Assembly (NCBI RefSeq): GCF_965243865.1
Contig: NZ_OZ251603.1
Location: 1,984,001-2,048,000 of the forward strand
Origin: Hyphomicrobium_A sp965243865
GTDB lineage: Bacteria; Pseudomonadota; Alphaproteobacteria; Rhizobiales; Hyphomicrobiaceae
Length of the DNA stretch: 64,000 bases
Direction of reading: 5' to 3'
Below are positions 9,426 through 17,096 of the stretch, piece after piece. The position numbers and the translations under genes were made by a program. A model generated the notes under the pieces. The model did not search any database, was not told the origin of the DNA, and saw only the letters and a list, made by a program, of their open reading frames with translations. The first letter of the stretch is position 1. Each line of letters opens with the position of its first letter.

Positions 9426-9943
9426 CCCAGCAACCGCTCAATGTGCTATTTCTCTGCACGCACAATTCCGCCCGATCCATCATTGCTGAAGTGGTGATGA
9501 ACCGGTTGGGAGCCGGAAAGTTCAAGGCATACAGCGCCGGCAGCCAGCCATGCGGACGCGTCCACCCTTACGCCGTCGAGCTGCTGCAGAAGCTCGGATA
9601 CGACACTTCGGGCTTACGCTCCAAATCCTGGGAAGAGTTCAGCGCCCCCGGCGCGCCGCAGCTCGATTTCGTATTCACCGTCTGTGACAACGCTGCCAAC
9701 GAGACGTGTCCCTTCTGGCCCGGCCAACCCGTCAGCGCGCATTGGGGCCTACCCGATCCATCCGCGGCAGAAGGTACGGAAACAGAAAAGCGCCTCGCGT
9801 TCGCCGATACGCACAGAATGCTCTATCAACGCATCGGCATTTTCGTGAACCTGCCGTTGCAGTCTCTCGACAAGCTCTCGCTACAGCAGCGCCTCGACGA
9901 CATCGGTCGCGTGCAGATCGCGACCGAGACGGAGAAGGCGTAA
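9422..9943 (+). CDS. arsC: Arsenate reductase, low-molecular-weight phosphatase type
   Basis: A 173-residue enzyme that reduces arsenate to arsenite with thioredoxin as likely partner. The phosphatase-like P-loop LFLCTHNSARS holds the nucleophile C12 and R18. Two further cysteines (C88 in VCDNAA and C96 in ETCPFW) fit the relay of cysteines this family uses to pass the disulfide on. The C-terminal aspartate loop is in WGLPDPS. It overlaps arsR by 4 bp and shares a base with the acr3 start (TAATG), so translation is coupled. A second, unrelated arsenate reductase follows two genes later. Confidence 0.93.
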   Translation: MTQQPLNVLFLCTHNSARSIIAEVVMNRLGAGKFKAYSAGSQPCGRVHPYAVELLQKLGYDTSGLRSKSWEEFSAPGAPQLDFVFTVCDNAANETCPFWPGQPVSAHWGLPDPSAAEGTETEKRLAFADTHRMLYQRIGIFVNLPLQSLDKLSLQQRLDDIGRVQIATETEKA

Positions 9944-11046
9944 TGACCTCGGTGGCTTCTCGTGTTCCGCAGGACAAGCCTGCCATGTCGACGTTTGAGC
10001 GCTATCTCACCGTCTGGGTGGCGCTCTGCATTGTTCTGGGCATTGCGCTCGGGCACTTCTTTCCGGCCTTCTTCCAAGCTGTCGGATCGGCCGAGATTGC
10101 CAGGGTCAACCTGCCGGTAGCCGTCCTCATCTGGCTGATGATCATGCCCATGTTGGCGAAGATCGACTTCGCCGCGCTCGGCAAAGTGCGCGAGCATTGG
10201 CGCGGCATTGGCGTAACGCTCTTCATCAACTGGGCGATCAAGCCATTTTCCATGGCGCTGCTCGGCTGGCTGTTCATCGGCTGGCTGTTCCGCCCCTATC
10301 TGCCAGCCGATCAGATCGACAGCTACATCGCGGGGCTAATTCTCCTCGCTGCCGCACCATGCACGGCCATGGTCTTCGTGTGGAGCAACCTCTCCAACGG
10401 CGAGCCGCACTTCACGCTCAGCCAGGTGGCGCTCAATGACGTGATCATGGTGTTCGCCTTCGCGCCGCTCGTCGGTCTGCTACTCGGGTTGTCAGCCATC
10501 ACCGTCCCCTGGGAGACGCTGGTGCTATCGGTATTGCTCTACATCGTAGTGCCGGTGATCGTCGCCCAGCTCATCCGCCGCGGCGTGCTTTCGGCCGGCG
10601 GCGAGCCAGCACTCGACAACATCCTCGGGCGGCTGCAGCCCCTGTCACTCCTGGCGCTGCTGACGACGCTGACCTTGCTCTTCGGCTTCCAGGGCGAGCA
10701 GATCCTCAATCAGCCGCTCATCATCGCCATGCTGGCGGTGCCGATCCTGATCCAGGTCTATTTCAACTCCGGGCTGGCCTACCTGCTCAACCGGGCGGCG
10801 GGCGAAGCGCATTGCGTCGCCGCGCCATCGGCGCTTATCGGTGCCAGCAACTTCTTCGAACTGGCCGTCGCGGCCGCGATCAGCCTGTTTGGATTCCACT
10901 CAGGAGCCGCCCTCGCCACGGTCGTTGGAGTTCTGATCGAGGTCCCGGTAATGCTGTCGGTGGTCAAAATCGTAAACGCATCGCGTAACTGGTACGAGGC
11001 AGGCGGTGCCGTGCGCGGACGAGCCCAAGCAAAGGTGCGTGTCTAG
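9943..11046 (+). CDS. acr3: Arsenite efflux permease Acr3
   Basis: A 367-residue inner-membrane protein of the ACR3/BASS fold with about ten membrane segments (for example LTVWVALCIVLGIALGHFF). It exports arsenite using the proton gradient. The conserved cysteine essential in the family is C140 in AAPCTAMVFVWS, and a conserved acidic residue lies in GVLIEVPVM. I chose the ATG at 9943, which overlaps the arsC stop by one base, over the longer upstream frame, because the protein then starts with the usual short cytoplasmic lead. It is the third gene of the ars operon. Confidence 0.95.
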   Translation: MTSVASRVPQDKPAMSTFERYLTVWVALCIVLGIALGHFFPAFFQAVGSAEIARVNLPVAVLIWLMIMPMLAKIDFAALGKVREHWRGIGVTLFINWAIKPFSMALLGWLFIGWLFRPYLPADQIDSYIAGLILLAAAPCTAMVFVWSNLSNGEPHFTLSQVALNDVIMVFAFAPLVGLLLGLSAITVPWETLVLSVLLYIVVPVIVAQLIRRGVLSAGGEPALDNILGRLQPLSLLALLTTLTLLFGFQGEQILNQPLIIAMLAVPILIQVYFNSGLAYLLNRAAGEAHCVAAPSALIGASNFFELAVAAAISLFGFHSGAALATVVGVLIEVPVMLSVVKIVNASRNWYEAGGAVRGRAQAKVRV

Positions 11047-11047
11047 A

Positions 11048-11461
11048 ATGGCGATTACGATCTACCACAACCCTGCCTGTGGCACCTCGCGCAACACGCT
11101 GGCCATGATCCGTCAGAGCGGCGAGGAACCGCATGTCATTGAATACCTGAAGAACCCTCCATCGCGTGATGAACTGGTCAAGCTTCTTGCCGCGATGGGG
11201 GATCGACCGCGGGCTCTCCTGCGCGAGAAAGGCACACCCTACGGCGAGCTCGGCCTCGCGGACGACAAGTGGAGCGATGATGAGCTGATCGACTTCATGA
11301 TGCAGCACCCGATCCTCATCAATCGTCCCATTGTCGTGACGCCGCTTGGTGTGCGGCTGTGTCGCCCGTCGGAGGTGGTGCTCGACATTCTGCCCAACGC
11401 CGACATAGGACTATTCACAAAGGAGGATGGCGAGGTCGTCCCGGCGAGAGGAAGCAAATAG
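11048..11461 (+). CDS. arsC: Arsenate reductase, glutaredoxin type
   Basis: A 137-residue member of the ArsC/Spx family, unrelated to the first reductase of the operon. The catalytic cysteine is C11 in YHNPACGTSRNTL, and the conserved arginines lie in LLREKG, NRPIVVTPLGVRLCRP. Members form a mixed disulfide with glutathione and are recycled by glutaredoxin. The ATG at 11048 comes one base after the acr3 stop. Having both reductase chemistries in one operon means that arsenate reduction could draw on thioredoxin or on glutathione. Confidence 0.93.
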   Translation: MAITIYHNPACGTSRNTLAMIRQSGEEPHVIEYLKNPPSRDELVKLLAAMGDRPRALLREKGTPYGELGLADDKWSDDELIDFMMQHPILINRPIVVTPLGVRLCRPSEVVLDILPNADIGLFTKEDGEVVPARGSK

Positions 11462-11464
11462 TCG

Positions 11465-12202
11465 ATGAGCAAAGATCCCGCCGACGGCATCAACGATCTG
11501 CCTAACGTCGTTGATGCAGAATTTCGCATGCCGCACGCAGGTCCGCGTGAACCCGTTTCGACCCATAAGCCGCGCATTCTGCTGCTCTACGGATCGCTGC
11601 GCGCCCGCTCATACAGCCGCTTTCTCACGCTGGAAGCCGAGCGCCTGTTGCAGGCGATGGGCGCCGAGACCAGGATCTTCGACCCGAGCGGCCTGCCCTT
11701 GCCAGACGATGCCCCTGAGGATCATCCCAAGGTGAAAGAACTGCGCAGCCTAGCCAACTGGTCCGAGGGGCAGGTCTGGTGCTCGCCTGAACGCCACGGC
11801 GCCATGACCGCGATCATGAAGGCACAGATCGATTGGATCCCGCTCAATTCCGGCGCCGTCCGCCCAACCCAGGGCAAGACCCTGGCCGTCATGCAGGTGA
11901 GCGGCGGCTCTCAGTCTTTCAACGCCGTAAACCAGCTTCGCGTGCTCGGGCGCTGGATGCGCATGCTCACTATCCCCAACCAGTCATCCGTGGCGAAAGC
12001 GTTCCAGGAGTTCGACGAAGCCGGCCGCATGAAGCCGTCCTCCTACTACGACCGCGTCGTCGACGTGATGGAAGAGCTGATGAAATTCACGCTTCTGACG
12101 CGCGATGTCTCGCCCTATCTCACCGACCGCTACAGCGAGCGCGTCGAGACCGCAGAAGAGCTGTCCAAACGAGTCAACCTGCCCAAAGCCGCTGGCTCAT
12201 AG
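11465..12202 (+). CDS. arsH: ArsH, NADPH-dependent FMN reductase
   Basis: A 245-residue flavodoxin-like flavoprotein. The FMN phosphate loop is LLYGSLRARSYSR, with the family signatures CSPERHGAMTAIMKAQIDW and RWMRMLTIPNQSS. ArsH proteins oxidise trivalent organoarsenicals to the less toxic pentavalent form and also reduce quinones and metal ions. It is the last gene of the ars operon, 3 bp after the second arsC, and converges on an acyltransferase gene 20 bp further on. Confidence 0.95.
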   Translation: MSKDPADGINDLPNVVDAEFRMPHAGPREPVSTHKPRILLLYGSLRARSYSRFLTLEAERLLQAMGAETRIFDPSGLPLPDDAPEDHPKVKELRSLANWSEGQVWCSPERHGAMTAIMKAQIDWIPLNSGAVRPTQGKTLAVMQVSGGSQSFNAVNQLRVLGRWMRMLTIPNQSSVAKAFQEFDEAGRMKPSSYYDRVVDVMEELMKFTLLTRDVSPYLTDRYSERVETAEELSKRVNLPKAAGS

Positions 12203-12222
12203 GCAGCCCCACATTAGCGCCG

Positions 12223-13419
12223 CTACGACGCCGACACCGCTTGGTGTGTCATGGCGTTTGCGTCGACTGCATCCGCATGGCCTCGCGGTTGGACTATTCG
12301 ATCCGCTAGCGATTTTCCATACCGCCGCAACGGAACTTCAACTATCCGATAGCTCAGTTCTGCAGCGACGCCCACGAGAGCAAGACCGGTGACGATGCCC
12401 ACGGCGCGCTCACCCAAATGAGCATGTCCAGCCCAACCCACCGCCTCGTAGCCCATCCGGTTCAAGTGAAACATCGGCATGTGCACGAGGTAGAGCGCGA
12501 ATGAGCGCGACGCCGTCCACATCGTGGCGCTATGCACGAACCCCGAGCCCACGAGGAAACCAGCGTCATAGGATGCGAGCAGCACAAGCCCGCCGCATAG
12601 CAGAGCGATGATCCCGGTGTAGTGCGCGATGGGTGCCATTGGCCCCGGCAACAGCGCCAAGCCAGCCACAGCCACGACGACCGCAATTCGCCTCATTGAA
12701 ACGTTGCGCACCACGATCGGCCGCAGTCTTTCGTACGTCTGGCTCCCCGTGAAGAGGTACGCGGCGATCCCGAGTAGGATGGCATCCGAGCGCAGGTCCC
12801 ATAAAAGGTCGCCCGGGCCGCGTGCGATGCTCATCTGGACTGCAGCAAGAGCGATCACGACCGGCCCCAGCTTTCGTCCTGCGAGCAGCACGACAAACGG
12901 CATCAAGATATAGAACTGCTCCTCGAGCGATAAGCTCCAGTAGACTGGATTCGCCCCTCCCGACGCCCAGCCGTTTAGCTGGAACCAGTGGCGAATGTTG
13001 GCGACCTGCAGAACTGCCGTCCCCGCGTCGAGCCACGTCGCCCGCAAATCTGCGAATGAGGGCCCAAAGGCGAATGCGAGAAGAAGAGTGAGTGCCAGCC
13101 ACACCCACGCCAGCGGCAGGATACGAAAGATTCGCCGCACCCAGAATGCCTGGCACGCGGTCCAAGCGTCGGCGAGCGACGCCGACGATTTAAGCTGCCC
13201 GAGAAACGACCGCGCGATCACAAAGCCTGACACGGCGAGGAACAGATCAACACCCGCCCAGAAGGTCGCGTGGCGCATGATCCAGCCATAAACCTTGTCA
13301 GGCCCGATGAGCAGCGCATGACCATGATGCAACAACGTAAAACCAATGGCGATGGCGCGCAGCACCTCGATATCGCCAATCTTGCGACCGCTCAAACTTG
13401 CCCCCCAGAGCCCGAGCAA
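12223..13419 (-). CDS. Acyltransferase 3 (OafA/YrhL-like) membrane protein
   Basis: A 398-residue polytopic protein with about ten membrane segments. The family signature is seen in EVLRAIAIGFTLLHHGH (catalytic His), VDLFLAVSGFVIARS and NPVYWSLSLEEQFYILMP. Members move acetyl or other acyl groups onto lipopolysaccharide, exopolysaccharide or similar glycans at the inner membrane. It probably starts on TTG at 13419, with GGGGAG five bases upstream. The neighbours give no clue to its substrate. The C-terminal ~30 residues are hydrophilic and show no known domain. Confidence 0.85.
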   Translation of the reverse strand: MLGLWGASLSGRKIGDIEVLRAIAIGFTLLHHGHALLIGPDKVYGWIMRHATFWAGVDLFLAVSGFVIARSFLGQLKSSASLADAWTACQAFWVRRIFRILPLAWVWLALTLLLAFAFGPSFADLRATWLDAGTAVLQVANIRHWFQLNGWASGGANPVYWSLSLEEQFYILMPFVVLLAGRKLGPVVIALAAVQMSIARGPGDLLWDLRSDAILLGIAAYLFTGSQTYERLRPIVVRNVSMRRIAVVVAVAGLALLPGPMAPIAHYTGIIALLCGGLVLLASYDAGFLVGSGFVHSATMWTASRSFALYLVHMPMFHLNRMGYEAVGWAGHAHLGERAVGIVTGLALVGVAAELSYRIVEVPLRRYGKSLADRIVQPRGHADAVDANAMTHQAVSAS

Positions 13420-13584
13420 CGAGGCTCCCCCACGACAACGGGGCGGGATAAATGCACTGCAGAGGAATGCGCGCTAACGCTCGCAAGTTGAATTCCGCAA
13501 GAAGTTGTGTGTCTTTCAACTTCCGCTTTGGAGAAGCTCCCCGGCGCGAGATTTGCCTTGCGCGATACAGCAAGACCACAAGGG

Positions 13585-14934
13585 CTACGGCAGCTTGATC
13601 TTCCGGCCGGTCATCTGTCGATAGACGGCTTCTACGACGAACGACCCTGCCCCGATGCCCACCAGTGCCACGAGCGCCGCCGGTTGCTGCTGATACGTGT
13701 AATAGCCGAGAATCCCGAACATCACGAGGCAGGTCAGCATCGATAGCCACACGATGACGGAATTGGCGCCCGTCTCCTTCAGCAGCCGCAGATGACCGCC
13801 GTTGACGGCAGCGTAGAGCAAAAGAAACGCCGCGCTGCCCATCATGGCGATGCCCGACAGGTCGAAGCACAGCATGACGACGAGCACGAGCCCTGCGGTT
13901 AGCAACAGGCCACCCGTCGCTTGCCGCCACTCGATCTGCGCTAAGCGCGCCGGCAGCTCACCGTCGCGCGCGATCATGTAGCAGACGTTCGCCGAGCCGA
14001 AGAGCGTCGCGTTGATTGCCGACGCGGTCGAGAACAGCGCCGCAATGGCGATGAGGTGGAACCCGATCTCGCCGAGGAACGGCTTCGCCGCCGCGGCCAG
14101 AGCGTAGTCCTTCGTGCGCTCGATTTCAGCGTTCGAAAGGTTGCCGGTGACCGTCACAGCTACAGCGAGATAGAGCAGGATGACGAGGATCACCGCCGTA
14201 TAAAGCGCGCGCGGCAGCATCTTCTTCGGATTGCGCATGTCGGCGGCGGTATTCGTGATGAGGCCAAAGCCCTCATAACCGATGAACAGAACGCCCGCGC
14301 CGAACAGCACCGACTCCGCGCCTGGCCAGAGCGTCGGCGAGAGATTGCCAGGCTTCACGAAATAGAGTCCGACGACGGCGAAGATGACGAGGATCGTCAG
14401 CTTGATGGCGACGATGATCGTCTCGCCGCGCCCCATCACCTTCGCACCAAGCGCATTGACGAACGTGACGACCAGCACCGCACCGATCGCCAGCGACTTC
14501 AACAGCAGCGTCGACGGTGTGTCAGTGATGAACGTAGCCGCGTAGCTGCCGAACGCCGTTGCGTAGAGCGCGAGCGAAATGATGTAGCCGGCCCACATGA
14601 AGATGTTGAGACCGCCGGTGAACACGCTGTCCCCATATCCCTTGACGAGGAAGCTCACAGCACCGCCCGCTGAAGGATACTTCGCCCCAAGCTTTGCATA
14701 CGAGTAGGTAGATAGCAGCGCGACCACGCCACCGATGGCGAACGCGAGCCACATCGCATTGCCCGCAGCCTGCGCGACCACGCCGAGAATGGAGAAGATC
14801 CCCGCCCCTACCATGCCGCCGATACCGATCGACACCGCGGCCGTCATGCCGATCTGGCCGGCACTGGATCGAGCCGCTGCCGCCTTGGCTTCAGCCGGGC
14901 TGGCGGCAGATGGGAAACTCAGAGGAAGGGCCAT
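13585..14934 (-). CDS. APC-family amino acid permease
   Basis: A 449-residue transporter with about 12 membrane segments. The first helix carries the substrate-binding glycine motif GGMVGAGIFSILG, with further APC features in AKLGAKYPSAGGAVSFLVKG and GYEGFGLITNTAADMRNPKKMLP. It probably imports an amino acid by proton symport; the substrate cannot be told. I chose the ATG at 14934, since GGGAG lies six bases before it, rather than the longer frame reaching 15036. It is a single gene, transcribed away from mtdB. Confidence 0.88.
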   Translation of the reverse strand: MALPLSFPSAASPAEAKAAAARSSAGQIGMTAAVSIGIGGMVGAGIFSILGVVAQAAGNAMWLAFAIGGVVALLSTYSYAKLGAKYPSAGGAVSFLVKGYGDSVFTGGLNIFMWAGYIISLALYATAFGSYAATFITDTPSTLLLKSLAIGAVLVVTFVNALGAKVMGRGETIIVAIKLTILVIFAVVGLYFVKPGNLSPTLWPGAESVLFGAGVLFIGYEGFGLITNTAADMRNPKKMLPRALYTAVILVILLYLAVAVTVTGNLSNAEIERTKDYALAAAAKPFLGEIGFHLIAIAALFSTASAINATLFGSANVCYMIARDGELPARLAQIEWRQATGGLLLTAGLVLVVMLCFDLSGIAMMGSAAFLLLYAAVNGGHLRLLKETGANSVIVWLSMLTCLVMFGILGYYTYQQQPAALVALVGIGAGSFVVEAVYRQMTGRKIKLP

Positions 14935-15408
14935 GGCTGCTCCCGACAGCAACGAGGAAGGAAAGGGCAGCCTACGCATCAGTTCTCTCGTTAAGGTGAA
15001 AATGCCGCGGACTATGCGACCGAACTGCAGAACCAAGCGTCGTCCGATGGCACTGCGCCGGAGACTGGCACACGGACGCTGTCCAAAACGAACAGTCCGT
15101 TATTAGAGCATCAAGGCTGTGGCGCATCACTGGCCCGGTCGAGCGACTGCGCGCTTCCGACTTTGCCGTTGTTTAACTGCAGGCGCCGCTAACTCACACC
15201 AGCTTGGGGCCGATCCGGAAAGTCATTCCTTTCCGCGCGCATGAAGCCGACGATCGGCCCAGTCGCTTCGCCGCGACATGCAAATCCTGAAACAGCTGGA
15301 GCTCTCGCGAGCTGACTGGTTGCACATCCACGCAACTGCGTCTCGCCAGGCCCCATCCCCATCTGCCGGCCCCTTCGCCGGTCATGCATGTCGCCTGTGG
15401 AGTATCTG
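14935..15408. other. Divergent intergenic region, permease / mtdB
   Basis: These 474 bp hold the promoters for the permease (leftward) and mtdB (rightward). A relatively AT-rich stretch around 15095-15115 (GTCCGTTATTAGAGCATC) is the most promoter-like part. I see no convincing gene, RNA or operator here. Confidence 0.4.
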
Positions 15409-16440
15409 ATGCGTATGGACGATCAAGCCAATCTGGTCTCGGAAGCGGACGCAATCGAAGTGAAGGCGTTCGACGATGTCGCTCAGTCGACGCCGGCCGC
15501 CGCCAAGAAGCCACGCAAAGCCCGCAGCCGGGCGACGCCGATCCTCCATTTCCTATCGACGCAGGAATTCGCCAGCCCCTTCGACGTGAACATGGCCGTC
15601 GATGCCGGTTTCAAGGTCGTCGTCCCGCACACCAATGCCCGCCTCGAGCACACCACCGGCCTCGTCCAAGATGCGATCTTCTCGCGCCCCGTCGAATACG
15701 GCGCCAAAACTGGCCTCTTCATCGGCGGCAAGGACGCGCTGCTCGCGCTCGATATGCTGGCTGCCGCGCATGCCGCGCTCGTCCCGCCCTTCCGCTTGTC
15801 CGCCTTCGCAGACCCAGGCGGTTCGTTCACGACAGCGGCAGCCATGGTCGCGCTGGTCGAGGACGTCTACCACACCCACGCCGGCCGCACGCTGAAGCAC
15901 GCCAATCTTACCGTGTTTGGCGCCACCGGCGTCGTCGGCTTTGCCGCGTCGATCATCGCCGCGCAATGCGGCGCGCGCGTCACCATGGCTTCGCACATCG
16001 GCGAGGACGCGCTGAAGCCCTTCGTCGAGGCTGGGCGCGAACGATTTGGCGTGGAGCTCCACCCCATAGCAGCGGCACGCGACTGCGATAAAGCCAAGCT
16101 CGTCGCGCAGTCGGACATCGTTCTGTGCGCTGCTGCCGCCGGCATCCGCGTTCTCTCCAGCGAGCAGCTTGCAAAGTCTCGCCGTCTGGCTGTGGTCGCC
16201 GACGTCAATGCGGTGCCCCCGTCAGGCATCGAAGGCGTCGACCTGTTCGACAACGGCCGTCTTCTCGACGGCACGAGCATCGCCTCGGTCGGTCCGCTCG
16301 CCATCGGCGACATCAAATACAAGACACAGGCCGCAATGTTCCGCAGCATGCTGAATTCGCGCGAAGCCCTCATGCTCGACTTCACGCACGCGTTCGGCAC
16401 GGCCCGCCGCCTCGTCAAAGCCCGTCCGGCGAACGCCTGA
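15409..16440 (+). CDS. mtdB: NAD(P)-dependent methylenetetrahydromethanopterin dehydrogenase
   Basis: A 343-residue cytoplasmic enzyme that oxidises methylene-H4MPT to methenyl-H4MPT in the pathway that turns formaldehyde from methanol into formate. The substrate-side domain has the characteristic ILHFLSTQEFASPFDVNMA and LFIGGKDALLALDMLAAA. The dinucleotide-binding loop is VFGATGVVGFAASI, followed by strands of a Rossmann fold to VADVNAVPPSG. I chose ATG 15409, which has GGAG six bases before it; an upstream in-frame ATG at 15388 lacks a ribosome site. The N-terminal extension (about 45 residues, AAAKKPRKARSRA) is longer than I would expect. No other H4MPT gene is adjacent. Confidence 0.92.
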   Translation: MRMDDQANLVSEADAIEVKAFDDVAQSTPAAAKKPRKARSRATPILHFLSTQEFASPFDVNMAVDAGFKVVVPHTNARLEHTTGLVQDAIFSRPVEYGAKTGLFIGGKDALLALDMLAAAHAALVPPFRLSAFADPGGSFTTAAAMVALVEDVYHTHAGRTLKHANLTVFGATGVVGFAASIIAAQCGARVTMASHIGEDALKPFVEAGRERFGVELHPIAAARDCDKAKLVAQSDIVLCAAAAGIRVLSSEQLAKSRRLAVVADVNAVPPSGIEGVDLFDNGRLLDGTSIASVGPLAIGDIKYKTQAAMFRSMLNSREALMLDFTHAFGTARRLVKARPANA

Positions 16441-16465
16441 CGATCACACGAGAAATCCGCCCCTG

Positions 16466-16498
16466 TCCGTGTGCGGCCATCGCATCACCGCACACGGA
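16466..16498 (+). terminator. Hairpin after mtdB
   Basis: TCCGTGTGCGG (16466-16476) pairs perfectly with CCGCACACGGA (16488-16498), starting 26 bp after the mtdB stop codon. There is no T tract, so it may act as a Rho-associated end or mRNA stabiliser rather than a true intrinsic terminator. Confidence 0.5.
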
Positions 16499-16639
16499 TC
16501 GTCGGCACTCGGCGTCCAAACCTTCCCATGACAAACTGCGACATATGGTGTGTTGCAGCTGTGCACCGAACGGGCGACCGCACCGGCGGCCGCACACTTT
16601 CGCTTGACTCTTAGCCCGTGTTCCGGCGCTTTATCCCTC

Positions 16640-16838
16640 GCGACGGTTTCGCTGCGTGCCTCGGTGCTCAGCGATGAAAATGGGAACTCGGTGTGATGCC
16701 GTCAGGTATCGAAGCCGAGGCTGCTCCCGCAACTGTAAGCGGCAAGTTTCTCCCGAATATGCCACTGGCAGCCCGCGTTGGGCCGCCGGGAAGGTCGGAG
16801 AGAGACGCTTGAGCCGCGAGCCAGGAGACCTGCCGCCG
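16640..16838 (+). promoter_or_regulatory. Cobalamin riboswitch
   Basis: This region carries the conserved pieces of the adenosylcobalamin riboswitch in order. They are GGGAACTCGGTGTGATGCCG-like sequence near 16680, CTGCTCCCGCAACTGTAAGC near 16722-16741, GCCACTG at 16761-16767, GGGAAGGTCGG near 16788-16798, and the B12 box AGCCAGGAGACCTGCC at 16819-16834. It lies 258 bp upstream of a BtuB-like receptor gene, in the same direction. Binding of cobalamin is expected to shut off expression. A small hairpin, CCACAGC/GCTGTGG near 16990-17008, could be part of the expression platform. The remainder of the 656-bp gap between mtdB and btuB holds no gene I can support. Confidence 0.95.
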
Positions 16839-17096
16839 CAAGTCGCCCATTCGCCATGCGGGATGCTTGGCGGAGCGGAAACCCGTAGCGGCGACTGATG
16901 TGCAACCCAAGGGGGAGCTACGTCAGGCATGTCTTTCTACGGTGTCTATTCCCGACACTAATCGATTGAGACCGTAACCGCCGCACTGGCCACAGCCATG
17001 CGCTGTGGCGAGAGCGTCATTGTCTCCAAGCGTCGTAGTTAGCGTTGTGTGACGTCAGCTTTCCCGAGGCTCAGTCCAGCGTAACGGGAGGCTAAA

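Noticed and set aside
16631..16930. Small frames across the region upstream of btuB on both strands
   Set aside because: The region is explained by the cobalamin riboswitch, and the translations show no protein-like character.
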